Shown here: one piece after another, positions 38,801 through 50,800 of the stretch
Position numbering within the stretch: the first letter of the stretch is position 1
How the letters are laid out: every line of letters begins with the position of its first letter
DNA from: Montifringilla adamsi
Lineage: Eukaryota > Chordata > Aves > Passeriformes > Passeridae
Direction of reading: 5' to 3'
Length of the DNA stretch: 64,000 nucleotides
Assembly: GCA_017590115.1 (NCBI GenBank)
Contig: JAGGNK010013559.1
Location: 814,933 to 878,932 of the forward strand
Program-made: the position numbers and the translations under genes
The notes under the pieces: generated by a model
The model's database searches: none
Told to the model about the DNA's origin: nothing
What the model saw: only the letters and a program-made list of their open reading frames with translations

Positions 38801-41800
38801 CCCGGCGGCACAGTGGCAGCTCTGGCGGCTCCGTGTCCAGCACCCGCTTGATGTGGCTGATGCTGTAGCCGTAGATGGACTCGGTGCTGAGCCCCAGCGT
38901 GGACGCAGGATCCATCTTAGTGATGTAATCCTACGTTGGAGAAGAACAGGGCTTTCAGTGCCCCTGAGGGCTGTCAGAGAGCGGCTCCAAGAAAGCTTGG
39001 GGAGGACCTTGGCCATGGAATAGCAGGCCTGGTGGAGCAGTGTCAAAGGATGGCTCTCTAAAGAGTGTTCTTTTTGCTCCTACCTTGAAGACCTGGCAGA
39101 CAGCCTCATCCAGCATCTTCCAGTCTACCTTCCCGCTCACCTTGGTCCAGCCCAAGAAAAACTCCTGCTGCTTGAGGTCCTAGGAGCCAATGCAGAAGTG
39201 TGCAGTGCTGCAGCACCACATCCAGCCCCAGGAGGTATCCTTTGCCCCTCTGTCAGGGCCATGACACAGTGACAGGTCAGGCTCCCCATGAAGCCCACAC
39301 TTACCCCCTTGATGATGTGCTGGGGCGGCATGCGCACCACAATCCGCAGCGTCAGCTCATCCTTCTGGGTGCCAGCGCTGACAGCATCCATGGGGGACAC
39401 GTCTGGGGATGGAGCAGTGAGGCTGTGCTGGCCAGAGCCAAGCCACCAGGCCTGGCTATGCCCAGGCAGAGGCAAATCCTGCTGTGGTTGACAGTGGCAC
39501 CAGCAGCACGACAGATCCCCTGCTTGCTCCAGGTGAGCAGCAGCACGTTGCCACCACACACACTCCCTCCTATCCAGCCCTTCCCCATGTGCCAGCAGCT
39601 CTATCACCCCTACCTGCATCCCCCGGGCTGGGGCTGAAGGCATGACCAAGGGTGAGACCCAAGGAGCGCCGTGGTGAAGAGGAGGCCGATGTGCTCGTGA
39701 TATGGCTGGGAACAGCACCTAGCACTGCTGAAGGCCCAGGGGCCACCTTGAGACGGTCATTCTCGGCCTTCAGGAGATCCACCTCCAGCTAGGGCACAAG
39801 GCACGACACAGGGTAAGGAGCAGTATGCCAGCAGCACTCTGGGGTGCAGCACAGAGAATGCAGGGACTGTGGGCACCTTGGCACTGAGAGCAGCCAGGCT
39901 GCTGGCAGGGGTCCTCACCTGCATGTTGTGCATGGTCTCCCGCAGCTGCTCCAGCTGGTGGGCTGAGTTAAGGGCCTCCAGACGGATGTCTGTCAGCTTC
40001 ATCTCCTTCTCCCACAGCTCTGACCGCAGCTCTGACACCTCCTTCTTCTCGGGCTCACCCTCACTGTGGGCCTGGAAGAGCCTAGGCCAAGGGAGAGATC
40101 AGGTCTCACACGTGTCTCTGGAGGGAGCCTGCAGCCCCTGCCACTGGCCTTGCCTGGCCCCACGTACTCAGCCGTGTCAATGCCCACGGAGGAGGATGTG
40201 GAGGACTTGATGGAGGGCGAGGCAGTCTCTGTGGAGCCATGCTGTAGCTTAGGGGAAGAGGGGGCTGACGAGTCTGGCGTGGCGATCTCCTCTATGTCAG
40301 AGTAGGACGAAGCTGATTTGGGGCCCTTCTTGATGCTGAAGGCCTTATTGAAGGAGCTGCGTAGCTACAGGAGAAGGAAAACTTGTTAGAGACAGTCCGA
40401 AGTGCAGCCTCACAAGCAGAAACCTGGCCTGGTCCCGCCCTGTCTGTCCAGGACCCACAGACAGGCTGAGCTGGGACCAGTACAACCACACCCATCACAG
40501 AGGCAGCACCTCCACCATGCTGGGGAAGGCTGCAGCCTGACCCCGCTCTGCTGGCACAGTGGACGGATGGGGTGCACAGCCCTTTGGGCAACACTCACCC
40601 CAGCCTGGATGGCACCAGAGCCCCAAAGAGTGGGACCCATGTCCTGGTGAGGATGTCTCCCAGCCCTGCTCCCCACCAGCACCTACACCAGGCTGTTCAA
40701 GCATGGCACCAGCACCATGTTCCATCACGAAGGGCCAATCCATCCCCACATTCACCCCACCACAGCCATTTCAGCAAGAGGCATTTATTTACAGGGATGT
40801 CCCTTGCTCCAGCCACTGCAGAGCCATGGTCCTGTCCCACACCTCCCTCTGCCCCGTGGATCCTGCTGGAAGCACAGAGGGGCAGCCAGCCCTACAACAG
40901 AGCATGCTGGTGTCTCACCTGAGCATGCAGCATGCACACAGCACACACAGAGCAGTGGTGGGTGAGCAGTGGGCTGGGGCCAGGGACGGGGATGGACACT
41001 GCACAGGGACCAAACTAGACCCAAACTGGGTCCCACCAGCTGGTAGGAGAGCAGCAGGACGGGCACCCTGGGCTCACATGTGCCTTGGACTGCCAGGGCC
41101 TGCTCCAAGGGAAGGTGGGAGAAAGAAGGGATGGAGGGCACACAGCATCTGTCCCAATTCCCACAGGCACCAGCAGACTGCTCTAGGGTGTTCCCAAAAG
41201 CAAAAGTATTGCATTTCAGTGTAAACAAAGTAGGTATCCAGCTCTGCTGATGGTGGAAGCAGGGAAGCACTGACCTATGTGGGTACTGGCAGGGACAGAG
41301 CCACTTGAGACCACATCAGGCAGCCTTGGAGAGGCAGAGATGGGCAGTGCACTCCAGCGTCCTCAGTGACACTGGGACGGCTGCACCAAGGCCACCATCC
41401 CAAAAGATCCAGTTGCAGGAAGTCAGGAGAGTGCCTGCCTTCCCTAGGCAAGAAGGGGACTGTTCCCATCCACGGGGCAGGTCCCATGTGAGCCTTTCCT
41501 GCTGTCTATGGCAGTTCAAGCCCCTCCTTGTGGGTGCATATTTGTCCTTAACATCAAAGGAAGCAGCCAAGGTGGGCACAGCCTGGCTGGGGACCCCGGA
41601 TGGCCTGTGCTGGGGTTGGTGCCAGTGGGATGGATGGGATGGGGTGTATGAGCACTGTCCCATGAAATGGAGCAAGGGCCCTAGCTGGGCATAGTGGATT
41701 GGACAGCGTGGGACTTACCTCGTACACCTGGAAAAAAAGGGTTGAGGTCAGCATAGGGGAAGAGAAACAAAACAAAGCAAGACTTAATTGCACATCCAGC

Positions 41801-44800
41801 TCAGAGCTGCCTGGTGCAGGGAAGGGACTGCCCGGCTGAGGTGTCAGCCCTCCACACTGTCAGAGCCTGCGTGCGCAGGAGGGAGACATGGGGGAATACA
41901 CAAGGAAGCAGGCATGCAGGGCTAGGGCTGGGAATCTCCTGAAGGGGTTGGAGAAGTCCCAGCCAACAATTCAAGACACAAATCCATGGCAGTTACACTG
42001 TCCTCAGCACTGCTGTCCCCAGGGGACAGGGGGCACCAACACTCCAAAGCCAAGGCAGACTGAGAGCAGTTGGTTTGTGGGGCTGACCTTGAGCAGACCC
42101 TGCCAGTGGCTCCCCAAGCCCCAGTTCTCCTACCAGTGCCCCATCCAACCCACCCAGCTCTTCTTCTTCTTCTTCTTGGCGTCGGCGTCCTTGCTGCTGC
42201 CGATGCTGGAGTGGCTGGTGATGCTGTTGAGGCTGGAGATGCTGTCAGAGGAGTTCTGCCGCTTGATGCGCAGCTCTGGGGTCCACCAGAGAAGCAGGAG
42301 AGATTGGGAAAGGAGGAATCAGCTACCTGCAACTGTCTCAAAGCCAGAGCACCCTATGGTCCCCCCTCCCTACACCCAATCCCTCCTCCCACCCAACACC
42401 TTCTGAGCTCTTGGAGCCACCTTGTAACAATGACATGGGACTCAGACACCACAGGGGTGCTGCCAGAGAGATGCTCAGGGCACATATTACCCTGCTGCTG
42501 TCCCAGGCCATCTCCCTGACAGCCCCTTGCACTCACACTGGGGTTTTGGGGCTACAAACAGCACTTATGGGAACAAAGTCAGTATCAGCAGGCAAAAACT
42601 GGCTGTTGGCAAAGGGCCTGCAAGGAGGTCTCCCAAGACTGACAACCAACCATTCCCCTCCGTGCCAGCACTGTGACCTCCCATGGTGACAGCTCTGGCT
42701 GTCCATTCCTGGTTTCAGATGCTTAAGGATCCCAGGTGGGGAAAAACTGCTGCCCAGGGCACCCTGCCTCCAGATAACTTCCCCTATGAGAGGGTGTGCC
42801 CTGGGGCCCTGTGCCAGTCCTAGTAGGTGCATCCCAGCTCAGGAAGGACCGCAGCATCATGCCTTACCTTTGGGGGTGACATCAGTGCCATTTAGAGCAC
42901 CCTGGATCACAGCCTGGGCCTCTGAGTTCTTCTTCTTCAGGAAGTCAATGGTCTCTCGCAGGTCCAGCAGCTCCGTGTCCTGGGGCAGCACAGTTGGGAG
43001 CCATGGAGTGCATCCCGATGGTGGAGAGCCCACCCAAGAGCACCCCTGGGGCAATCTCCCAAGTCCAGCACCCACCAGCCCCACTGAGCACTGCGATACA
43101 CTCACCTTCTCCTCAGCGGTCTCAGCCAGGTGCCGCAGGCGGGATGTCATGCTCACCAGGCTCTGCTCAAAGGCTGCCACCAGGTTGGCCTGGGAGAAGT
43201 GGAGAAACAGGTGAGCCCCCACATCTGGGCAAAAACCCATGGACAGGTGAGCACCCACTGCCAGGTGTGGGATGCAAAAGGCTGAACAGGAAATCAGGGC
43301 TTCCATGGGCACATCCAGCACCAGCCCTATGCCCTGCAGGGATGGAGTGGAGTGCCCCACAGGGGCTCCTGTGGGGACTCACATTAGCAGACAGCTGGGA
43401 TGTCAGCGTGGCCACCTTCTCCTGCGAGGACTCCAGCTCGCGGCGCAGCTTGCGGATTTGCTATAGGGAGAGAGCAGAGAGATGAGAGGGGCCAAGCACT
43501 TGCCCTCACTGGGGGCAGGGGCAGGCATGAGCAAAGGGTGTGGGCTCACCTCAGACTGCATCTTCTCCTCAGCCTGGCAGCAGGAGAGCAGAGAGGGACA
43601 GACAGACAGAGGCAGGCAGTCAGGAGGACAGCGAGGCACAGACAGGCTCAGCACCAGGCAGAGGCATGCACAGAGCCCCCCCCAGTCCCACCCGGATCCC
43701 CCAGCCATGCACAAAGCAGCGCAGCACGGAGGCGGCTCTTACGGAGGAGTAGGTGGAGGATGCGCTGGAGGCCAGGGACAGCACCGATCCGTGAACTGCA
43801 ACGGGAAAACCCGAGGTGTCAGGGTGCCCTGGAGAGCAGCACCCAGGGGCTACAGGTCAGGGCACAGCTGGTGACTGGGCTCTCAGGGGTGGAGGGCTCT
43901 GAGGTGGCCTGGGGGAGGTACAGGGTGGGATGGCAGCTGCCCAGCACTGCCTGTGTCTCAGTGTGTGCCCTCCACCTGCACCCTCCTCTCTGGGGAATCT
44001 GGGGGCTGTGCTGCCCTCCCTGTCTGCTTGGATCCCCTTGTCCCCAGTGTCACAGCACCCTGGGGCAACCCAAGGACACTGAGTACCCATGGGGATCAGG
44101 GCAGACCCAGGGCTGATGCCAGCAGAGTCCAAGAGAGCCCTCGGTGTTGCTGTCCCTGCTGGGATGCCAAGAACGGGACACCACAACAACCCATCCAACA
44201 ATGCCATGGCAGCACCAGTAGGAAGGGACAAGGGTACAGGGAGCCCCACCAACCCTCTGCAGCCTCCTCTGCCTGGGCAGGAGCACAGCACACTCTCACC
44301 ATCGTCCACAGGGTCCCGGAAAGAGCCCGAGCGGATCATGCCCTTGGGCTTGTCGGCCAGGGAGAGGGTGCTGCCCATCTGGGAGGTGCTGTACAGCTCG
44401 AAGGTGGAGTCGTGGGTGGGGATGCTGTTGGAGCGAGTGATCCGCGGGGTTGTGGTGGCAGTGGGGCTCACTGCAAGGAGAAAGTGGGGAGGAGGCAGGG
44501 TCAGAGTCACGCTGGAGACCTGCCATCAGGATGGGGAAGCAGGACTGGGAGCGATCCATGAGAGCTGTGATGCAGTGAGGAAGCAGGGATTGTGGTCCCA
44601 AAGCAGGGAGGGGCTGGGGAAAGCTAAAAGGCAGGTTGATGCTGGGAAGACCTGGACACCAGCACCAAGATAATTACAGGGCTGAAAAACAAATCCACTG
44701 CCCCAGGGATAAGTGGGTACCACCACGGCCCAACACCTGCAGGTGCAGGAGTGGAGCCTGCTGCCCCAACTTGTCTGCTGGATGCCCCAAATCCTCCAGG

Positions 44801-47800
44801 AACATGCAGGTCCTGGTCAGATCAGGGCAAGGCTTACCCCTTGCCCTGCCAGGCACCCCCAGAGGAGCAGTTATGGCCTGAGGCCCAAAGGTGGACGAGA
44901 TGCCCCGAAGCAGAGGTGACGGACATCCCTGGTCCCAGTCCAGCACCCAAAGCACCAGGTGCTGGTGTTGGTGGTGTCAAGGAGACAAGCAGCGCCCAGG
45001 GGAGCACGAGCACATCCCTCAGGGAGCACGGGGAGCAGGAGGGAGGGGGCCGGCAGCGGAGGGCACTGACCAATGCTGGTGAGCGGACCCTTCCCGACCA
45101 GCGCCATGGGGAGGGCGGGGGGTGAGGGCAGCTCCTGCTGCTCGTCTGACTCGGGGAGTCCGCTGACTGCGTGGGAGTGGCGCCGCTCCTTGGCCTCCTC
45201 CTGGGAGTGGAGCTGGTACCTGGGGAGTCGCAGACAGGCATGGTAAGATCGACCAGCACCATCCAGCTCCCGCCCACTGCGCTGCAGCCCAGCTTCCCTG
45301 GCTCAGGGGCACTGCCCTGGAAAGCCTTCCCTTCCCACCCCAGCACCACCCAAAAGTCACTTGAGCTCTTTTACCTCAAGCCCTTCTTGGGCAGTGTGTT
45401 CCTGTCGCGGCTGGCACTGGAAGGGAAGGAAAGATCAGTGACATCCCTGCACAGACTAGGGAAGGAACCATGGGGATTGAGTTGTAGGAACAGGGAGCTT
45501 TTCCCTAGAAATGTAGCAGGAAGAGACTCTGAAGCAGGCAAAGGATATGGCAGAACAGCAGGGAGCAATGTGTGCCCATGAAGGTGCCGCAGCAGCCCAC
45601 CAACCTCCTTCCAGCCATACCTGTCCAGATGTGTGAGCCGGGGGCTCCCACTCCAGCCCAGCTCTCCTGCCTCTTCTTCCTCGTCCTCCTCTGCGCTGGC
45701 AGGGGGTGCAGCAGCAGGGGTGGGGGTGGTGGTGCTGCCCCCTGAAAAGGCACTGGGCAGGCTCATGGGCATCTGCAGGGATTCCATACTGCGGTGAAGG
45801 CCGGAGAGCTTAGGGTACATCCTGCCCTCCTTGGGGACACTGTAGCCACCCATGAGCTCCAGGCCCTGGGAGAAGCTCGCTGAGTTGATGTTGAGGATGG
45901 GGGCAGGGCTGGGGCTGAAGCAGGGCGCAAGGTGCCCACCAGCCGGGTGCAGGTCCTGGAGCTTGGCAGTGTGTGGGGTGTGCAGCTCACTGGAGGAAGG
46001 CAAGTCCAAGCTGTTGGAGTTGACCTTGTCCAAGTTGGCCAGCGAGGGAGGTTTCACGTAGGTCTTGGCAGCTGCTCTGGAGTGGGGAAATGGGTAAGGA
46101 AACAGGTGAGACTCAGGTACTGGTGCTGGGCACAGCTGTGCCAGGCACCCGCTGCCCTCGGAGGTGGAAGGACCATACCTGAGAGGTGTAGGGGGCAGCT
46201 CAGCCACCTTGGCTGCTGGCGGGAGGGTGGCCTGGGCTTTTGGGGTGCTCTCAGGTGAGCTGGCACTCTTCAGGGTGTTGCACTCAGAGTCAAGTGCCAC
46301 TGCCTTAGCCTTGGCCTTCTCCTTCTCACGATCTGTCTGGTTCACAGGGGCTGGTGTGCCACGGCCAGTGCCAACCTTGGATGGCTCCTTGAGCCGTGAC
46401 ACCGAGATGCCGCCCTGCTTGGTGCTCAGCAGGCTGGGGTCAATGCTGCTGCTGACCGGTCGGGCTGCGCTGCGGCCCCCGGTCACACTCATGGAGCTGG
46501 ACTTGGCCGGCCGGGGCAGGCTGCGGTACTGGATGTTGGAGCGAGCCCCTGGTGCCAGGAACCCAGGCTCAGGTGCGTTGGAGACATCGAGGCTTGTTTT
46601 CCTCCCACTGACTGGCTTAACAGGGATGCCAGAGCTCTTCTGGATCTTGCCGAGAGTGGCCGAGCCCCCAGCCTGCATGACAGTGGCCGTGCCAGTGGCA
46701 GGAGCTGGTTTCTTGTAGCCAAAGGAGCTGGAGGATGAGGGGCGGGCAAGCCCTGATGGCGGCTTCTTGGCGTCAGCGGTGCGGTCACGGCCAGCATCGG
46801 AGGAGGAGCGCTGCAGGCCCGTGTTCTTCACTGACAGCTTGCTCTTGTCGGTGACTTTGGTCTCTGGCTTGCCTGGTGGCAAGAACGGCCAGTTACGGTG
46901 GTTAGTGTCCCTGGAGGCTTTGGGGACATTTGCAAGTGAACAAACCCAGACAGGATATGGGCACCAGAGATGCAGGGATGTGACAGAGAAGGGACATGCC
47001 AGACCCTTGGTGCACTCAACAGTTCCCCAGCCTGGTGTGTGGACATGAGACCATGGGGCAGGCACAGACCCCCAGCCTGCTTGCAGCCCACAACGCAGCC
47101 CTGCCTCCCTTTCCAGCTCACACCCAGCTCCCGGGTCTGAGCACAGCTATAGGCCATCCCATGGCCTACATGCTTGGGGAAGGCACACAAAGAGAGCACC
47201 CAACCTTCTCTCCATCAAAGGAGCTGGACCCTGCCCAAACCGGATTTTACCTGCCACTTTGAGGGTGCTCTGGGCCATGTGGGTGATGGGGGAGGTCACA
47301 GCCACTGGAGGAGTCTTGCCCTTCTTGAGGGAGCCCGGGGTGCCCAGGCTGACAGGCTTCTTCAGCTCACCACCCTTGGGCCCCTCCTCTCCACCCTCCG
47401 AGGGTTCCCGCCGCCACTTGGAGGAGCCATGCTCCATCTTGAGGCTGCTGCTGTCGTAGTCCAGCTTCTTGGGTGCCTTCTCGTCACCCTCACCGTACCA
47501 GCTCAGTCCGCTCTCTGCCAGTGAGCGCTTCTCCGAGTCCGTGCGCAGCTGGGGGCAGAGCAGAGTCAGGGGCGCTCCTGGCACCCACCCCAAACCCATC
47601 CCCAGAGAACATCAGCCAGCTGGGAGAAGGACGCAGCAGACACCCTGTGCCATCCTTGTTTCCTCACACTGGCACCCTCCTTGCCCTCTTTCCCACCGAG
47701 GTGGTGGCAGGAAAGCTGGGATAGGTGCTGGAAAGGGTCCGGGTGCCACTGGCACCTACCGCTATGGCCGAGTTCCTGCGCGAGGCGGTGGGGGTGGAGG

Positions 47801-50800
47801 GCAGGGAGTTGAGCGAGGAGCTGGCATTGAACTCCTCTGAGCTGAGGTTGTCGGAGGCATCGCTGAGGCCACTGCTGATGGAGCTGCTCTCATCCCAGCT
47901 GTGAGGGAGAGACAGCATCAGACTCCTGCTCAGCCCAATGGGACCCACCACCTGCAGGATCTCCCTGTTCCAGGGGCTGCCAGGGCAAAAAACAGCTCCT
48001 GGTAGTGCCCATGGCAGGGACATGGCATGCAGGGCCCATGGCAGGGACATGGCATGCAGGGACCATGGCTGGCTCCAGCCCAGCCTGGCATTGGCTTGTG
48101 TTCCTGTGGCGTACAAGCCTCAGTGACCCTGCTTCTCCCCATTAAAGCTCTGTTGAGCTTTGGCAGGGATGGAGGGACATCTGCAGCTCAGGGAAGCCAG
48201 CATCCATGCCACAGCATCACAGCTGGCAACAAGCCCCCAGCAACCTGCTCTGACCCTGGAGGCAGGTTAGGATTGTCAGAAAGGGCAGGACTGCTGGAAT
48301 AAACAAATCAACCACCCTGTAGCATCCCTCCTTCCTGGGGTGGTCCCCACCCACTGCACCCTACTGCCCCTCTCCAGCCCCCAGCAGCCAGAGGCAGCAA
48401 GTCTGGGATCTGCTGCTGTGCCAAGGTGGCTGCTCCATGCCAGGGCTCAGCCAAGTGTGCAGAAGCCCATCTGCAGGGCCATCAGTCAGCACCACACTGG
48501 GGCTGCCTGGGTGCCCCAAGGGCACAGCTGGTTCCACAGCACTGGGCTGTGCCCATGACGATCTAGCACAGACAGGCATGGAGCACCTTCCAGCAGGATG
48601 AGCACAGCACCTTTCAGGTCAGCAGCTGAGTAGGTCAGTGAAGCCTCGCAGCCTCCCAGGGCCTGTGAGGCAGTGGGGGAGACAACACTGGCACAGGCTG
48701 CCCAGAGAAGCTGCGGCTGCCCCGTCACTGAAATGTTCAAGGTCAGGTTGGATGGGGCTTGGAGCAACCTGACCTAGTGAAAGGTGCCACTGGCCATGGC
48801 AGGGAGTGGCACAAGATGAATTTTAAGGTCCCTTTCAACCCATACCATGCCATGATTCTGTGACAAGCTGTGGTGTAGGAGGGCAGAGTAGAGCTGGGAC
48901 CTGCAGCCAGCCCCAGGCCCTGCAAGAGATGCCTGTTTATCTGCATCAGGACCACAGAGGTGCAAGTGATGCCCAGCAAACAGCAGAGCCCCAACAGCAG
49001 TGGCAGAGCAAAAGCAACAGCCACCACCATCCCCGTCAGATGCCCAAAGCTCAAGAAGGAGCAACAAAGGCAGCTCCAGCACCATAAGACCTGCACTGCA
49101 TGTCTTGCTCTTTCCATAGGGGAGGAGTTCATCAGAGACTGGCCAAAGCCAGGATGGACACAGTCCCCTGTGACCCCACAGCAGCTTCTGGGACAGAGCC
49201 AGCAGGTGCTGCTGCCCAGGAAGGGATTTCAACAGGATCAAGCACTCAGGATGTGCTGCTGAGCTCCTCAGCTAAAAGCCACGTCTGACCACCAGCCCTA
49301 TGCCTAGGGTGAGTTCCCACTGGGATGGAAATCCTCACCCCAGCAAAGCCTGCAGCAAAGCCCCTCTCCCAGCCTGGCATCACCTGGCAGCAAGCAGTGC
49401 CAGGAGTGAGGCCAGGCTTTGTAGGACTGTGTCCTGTGGCAACACAGCGGGGGCCACATGTGGTGCTGGGTCTCAGTCTGGCTTTTGGGGCCAGGAAGGG
49501 AAACCCCAAACACTCTCCCAGCCATGCATGTGACACCCCCAGTGCCCTGGGCATCCAGGGAGCCACTGAGAAAGAGGCAGAGGGTCAGAAGTTAAGCCAA
49601 GGCAGGAGGTGACTTCAAATCCTCCTCGACAACCCTGTGCCAAGAAAAGACAACATGGAAGGTCACATCCCAAAATCACTAAAACCATGGCAAGAAGCTG
49701 GAGAGCCAGCTGCACACTATGAGGGTGTCTCTAACTCTCTTATGGGGCACACAGCTAGTGCACTGACGGATCCCCCAAACTGGTACATGTATGCAGCACA
49801 GCAAGGAAAGTCGCAAGCCCAGCACCACTGGCCCCTCAGCATGTACAAACTCCCGGAGCACGGCTGAGCCCCGGCACCTCGACTGCCCCCGAGAACCCTC
49901 AAACAGGGGGCAGCCATGTCAGACTGTCACTCCGGGGCAAAACTGACCCTCTGCTTTGCGCTCCATCCCCTCCATCTTATCCAGAGCGATTCCCAGCTCC
50001 TGCAGACGGTCCCGCACCGAACCTACCCGCCAGCAGCCCCGCGGCAGCTCCCAGGAACGAGGATGCTCAAGGGCAGCGCGTCCGTCCTGCCGCGCTCCGC
50101 GGCGCCGGCGGGCGGACAGCCCCGCGGAGGGCGGGATGGTCCGGCACGGCTTCGGGGATGAGCCGAGCCCCAGCCCCGGCGCGGGGAGGCGGCTGCACCG
50201 GCAGGGAGCGGAGGATGGACTGGGACCGCGGCGCGGTGCGCGGGGATGCTCCGCCCCGCCCCGGCCGCACCCCGACTCGGAGCCCCGCGCTCGGCAGTCC
50301 CGGGGTCAGACCCGACGTCCGGAAGCACCAGAGCCTCGGGAGCCCCGCGGAGGACAGGCCCGGCCGTACTGCAGGTGCGGGGCGCGGGCCGGGGCGGAGG
50401 ATGGGGGTGCCGGGGCGGAGGATGGGAAGGCCCGCGGGAGCCTCCCCGATGCCCCGATGCCGCGGTGCCGGGCGCGGCCGCGCTGCCCCGACCCCCCTTT
50501 GCCACCCCCCCGCAGCGCGGCCGAGACAAAGCACCGCCCCCCCGCTGCCCGCGCCTTAAAGCGACAGCGGCACAGGACCCCCTCTGCCGTCCATCGGCCC
50601 CTCCCCGCCGGAACGGGACCGGGGTCCCGGCTCCAAGCCTCGCCCGTCTCAGCTTCGCGACCATGTCTCCAAATTCTGCCCCGCAGCCCACGGCCCCGAC
50701 CCCTGTCCCTGGTGTCCCCCAGTGTCCCCCAAAATGCCCGCAGAGCCCCCAACCACAATTCACATCCCCAAACACAGCACCAGCGACCCCCAAGTCCAGC

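Noticed and set aside
45371..47065. 564-codon continuous open frame (-) that could be called a single-exon gene
   Set aside because: It is NAV1 exons 46179-46872, 45621-46076 and 45375-45416 read through two stop-free introns; splice sites and phase support the spliced form.
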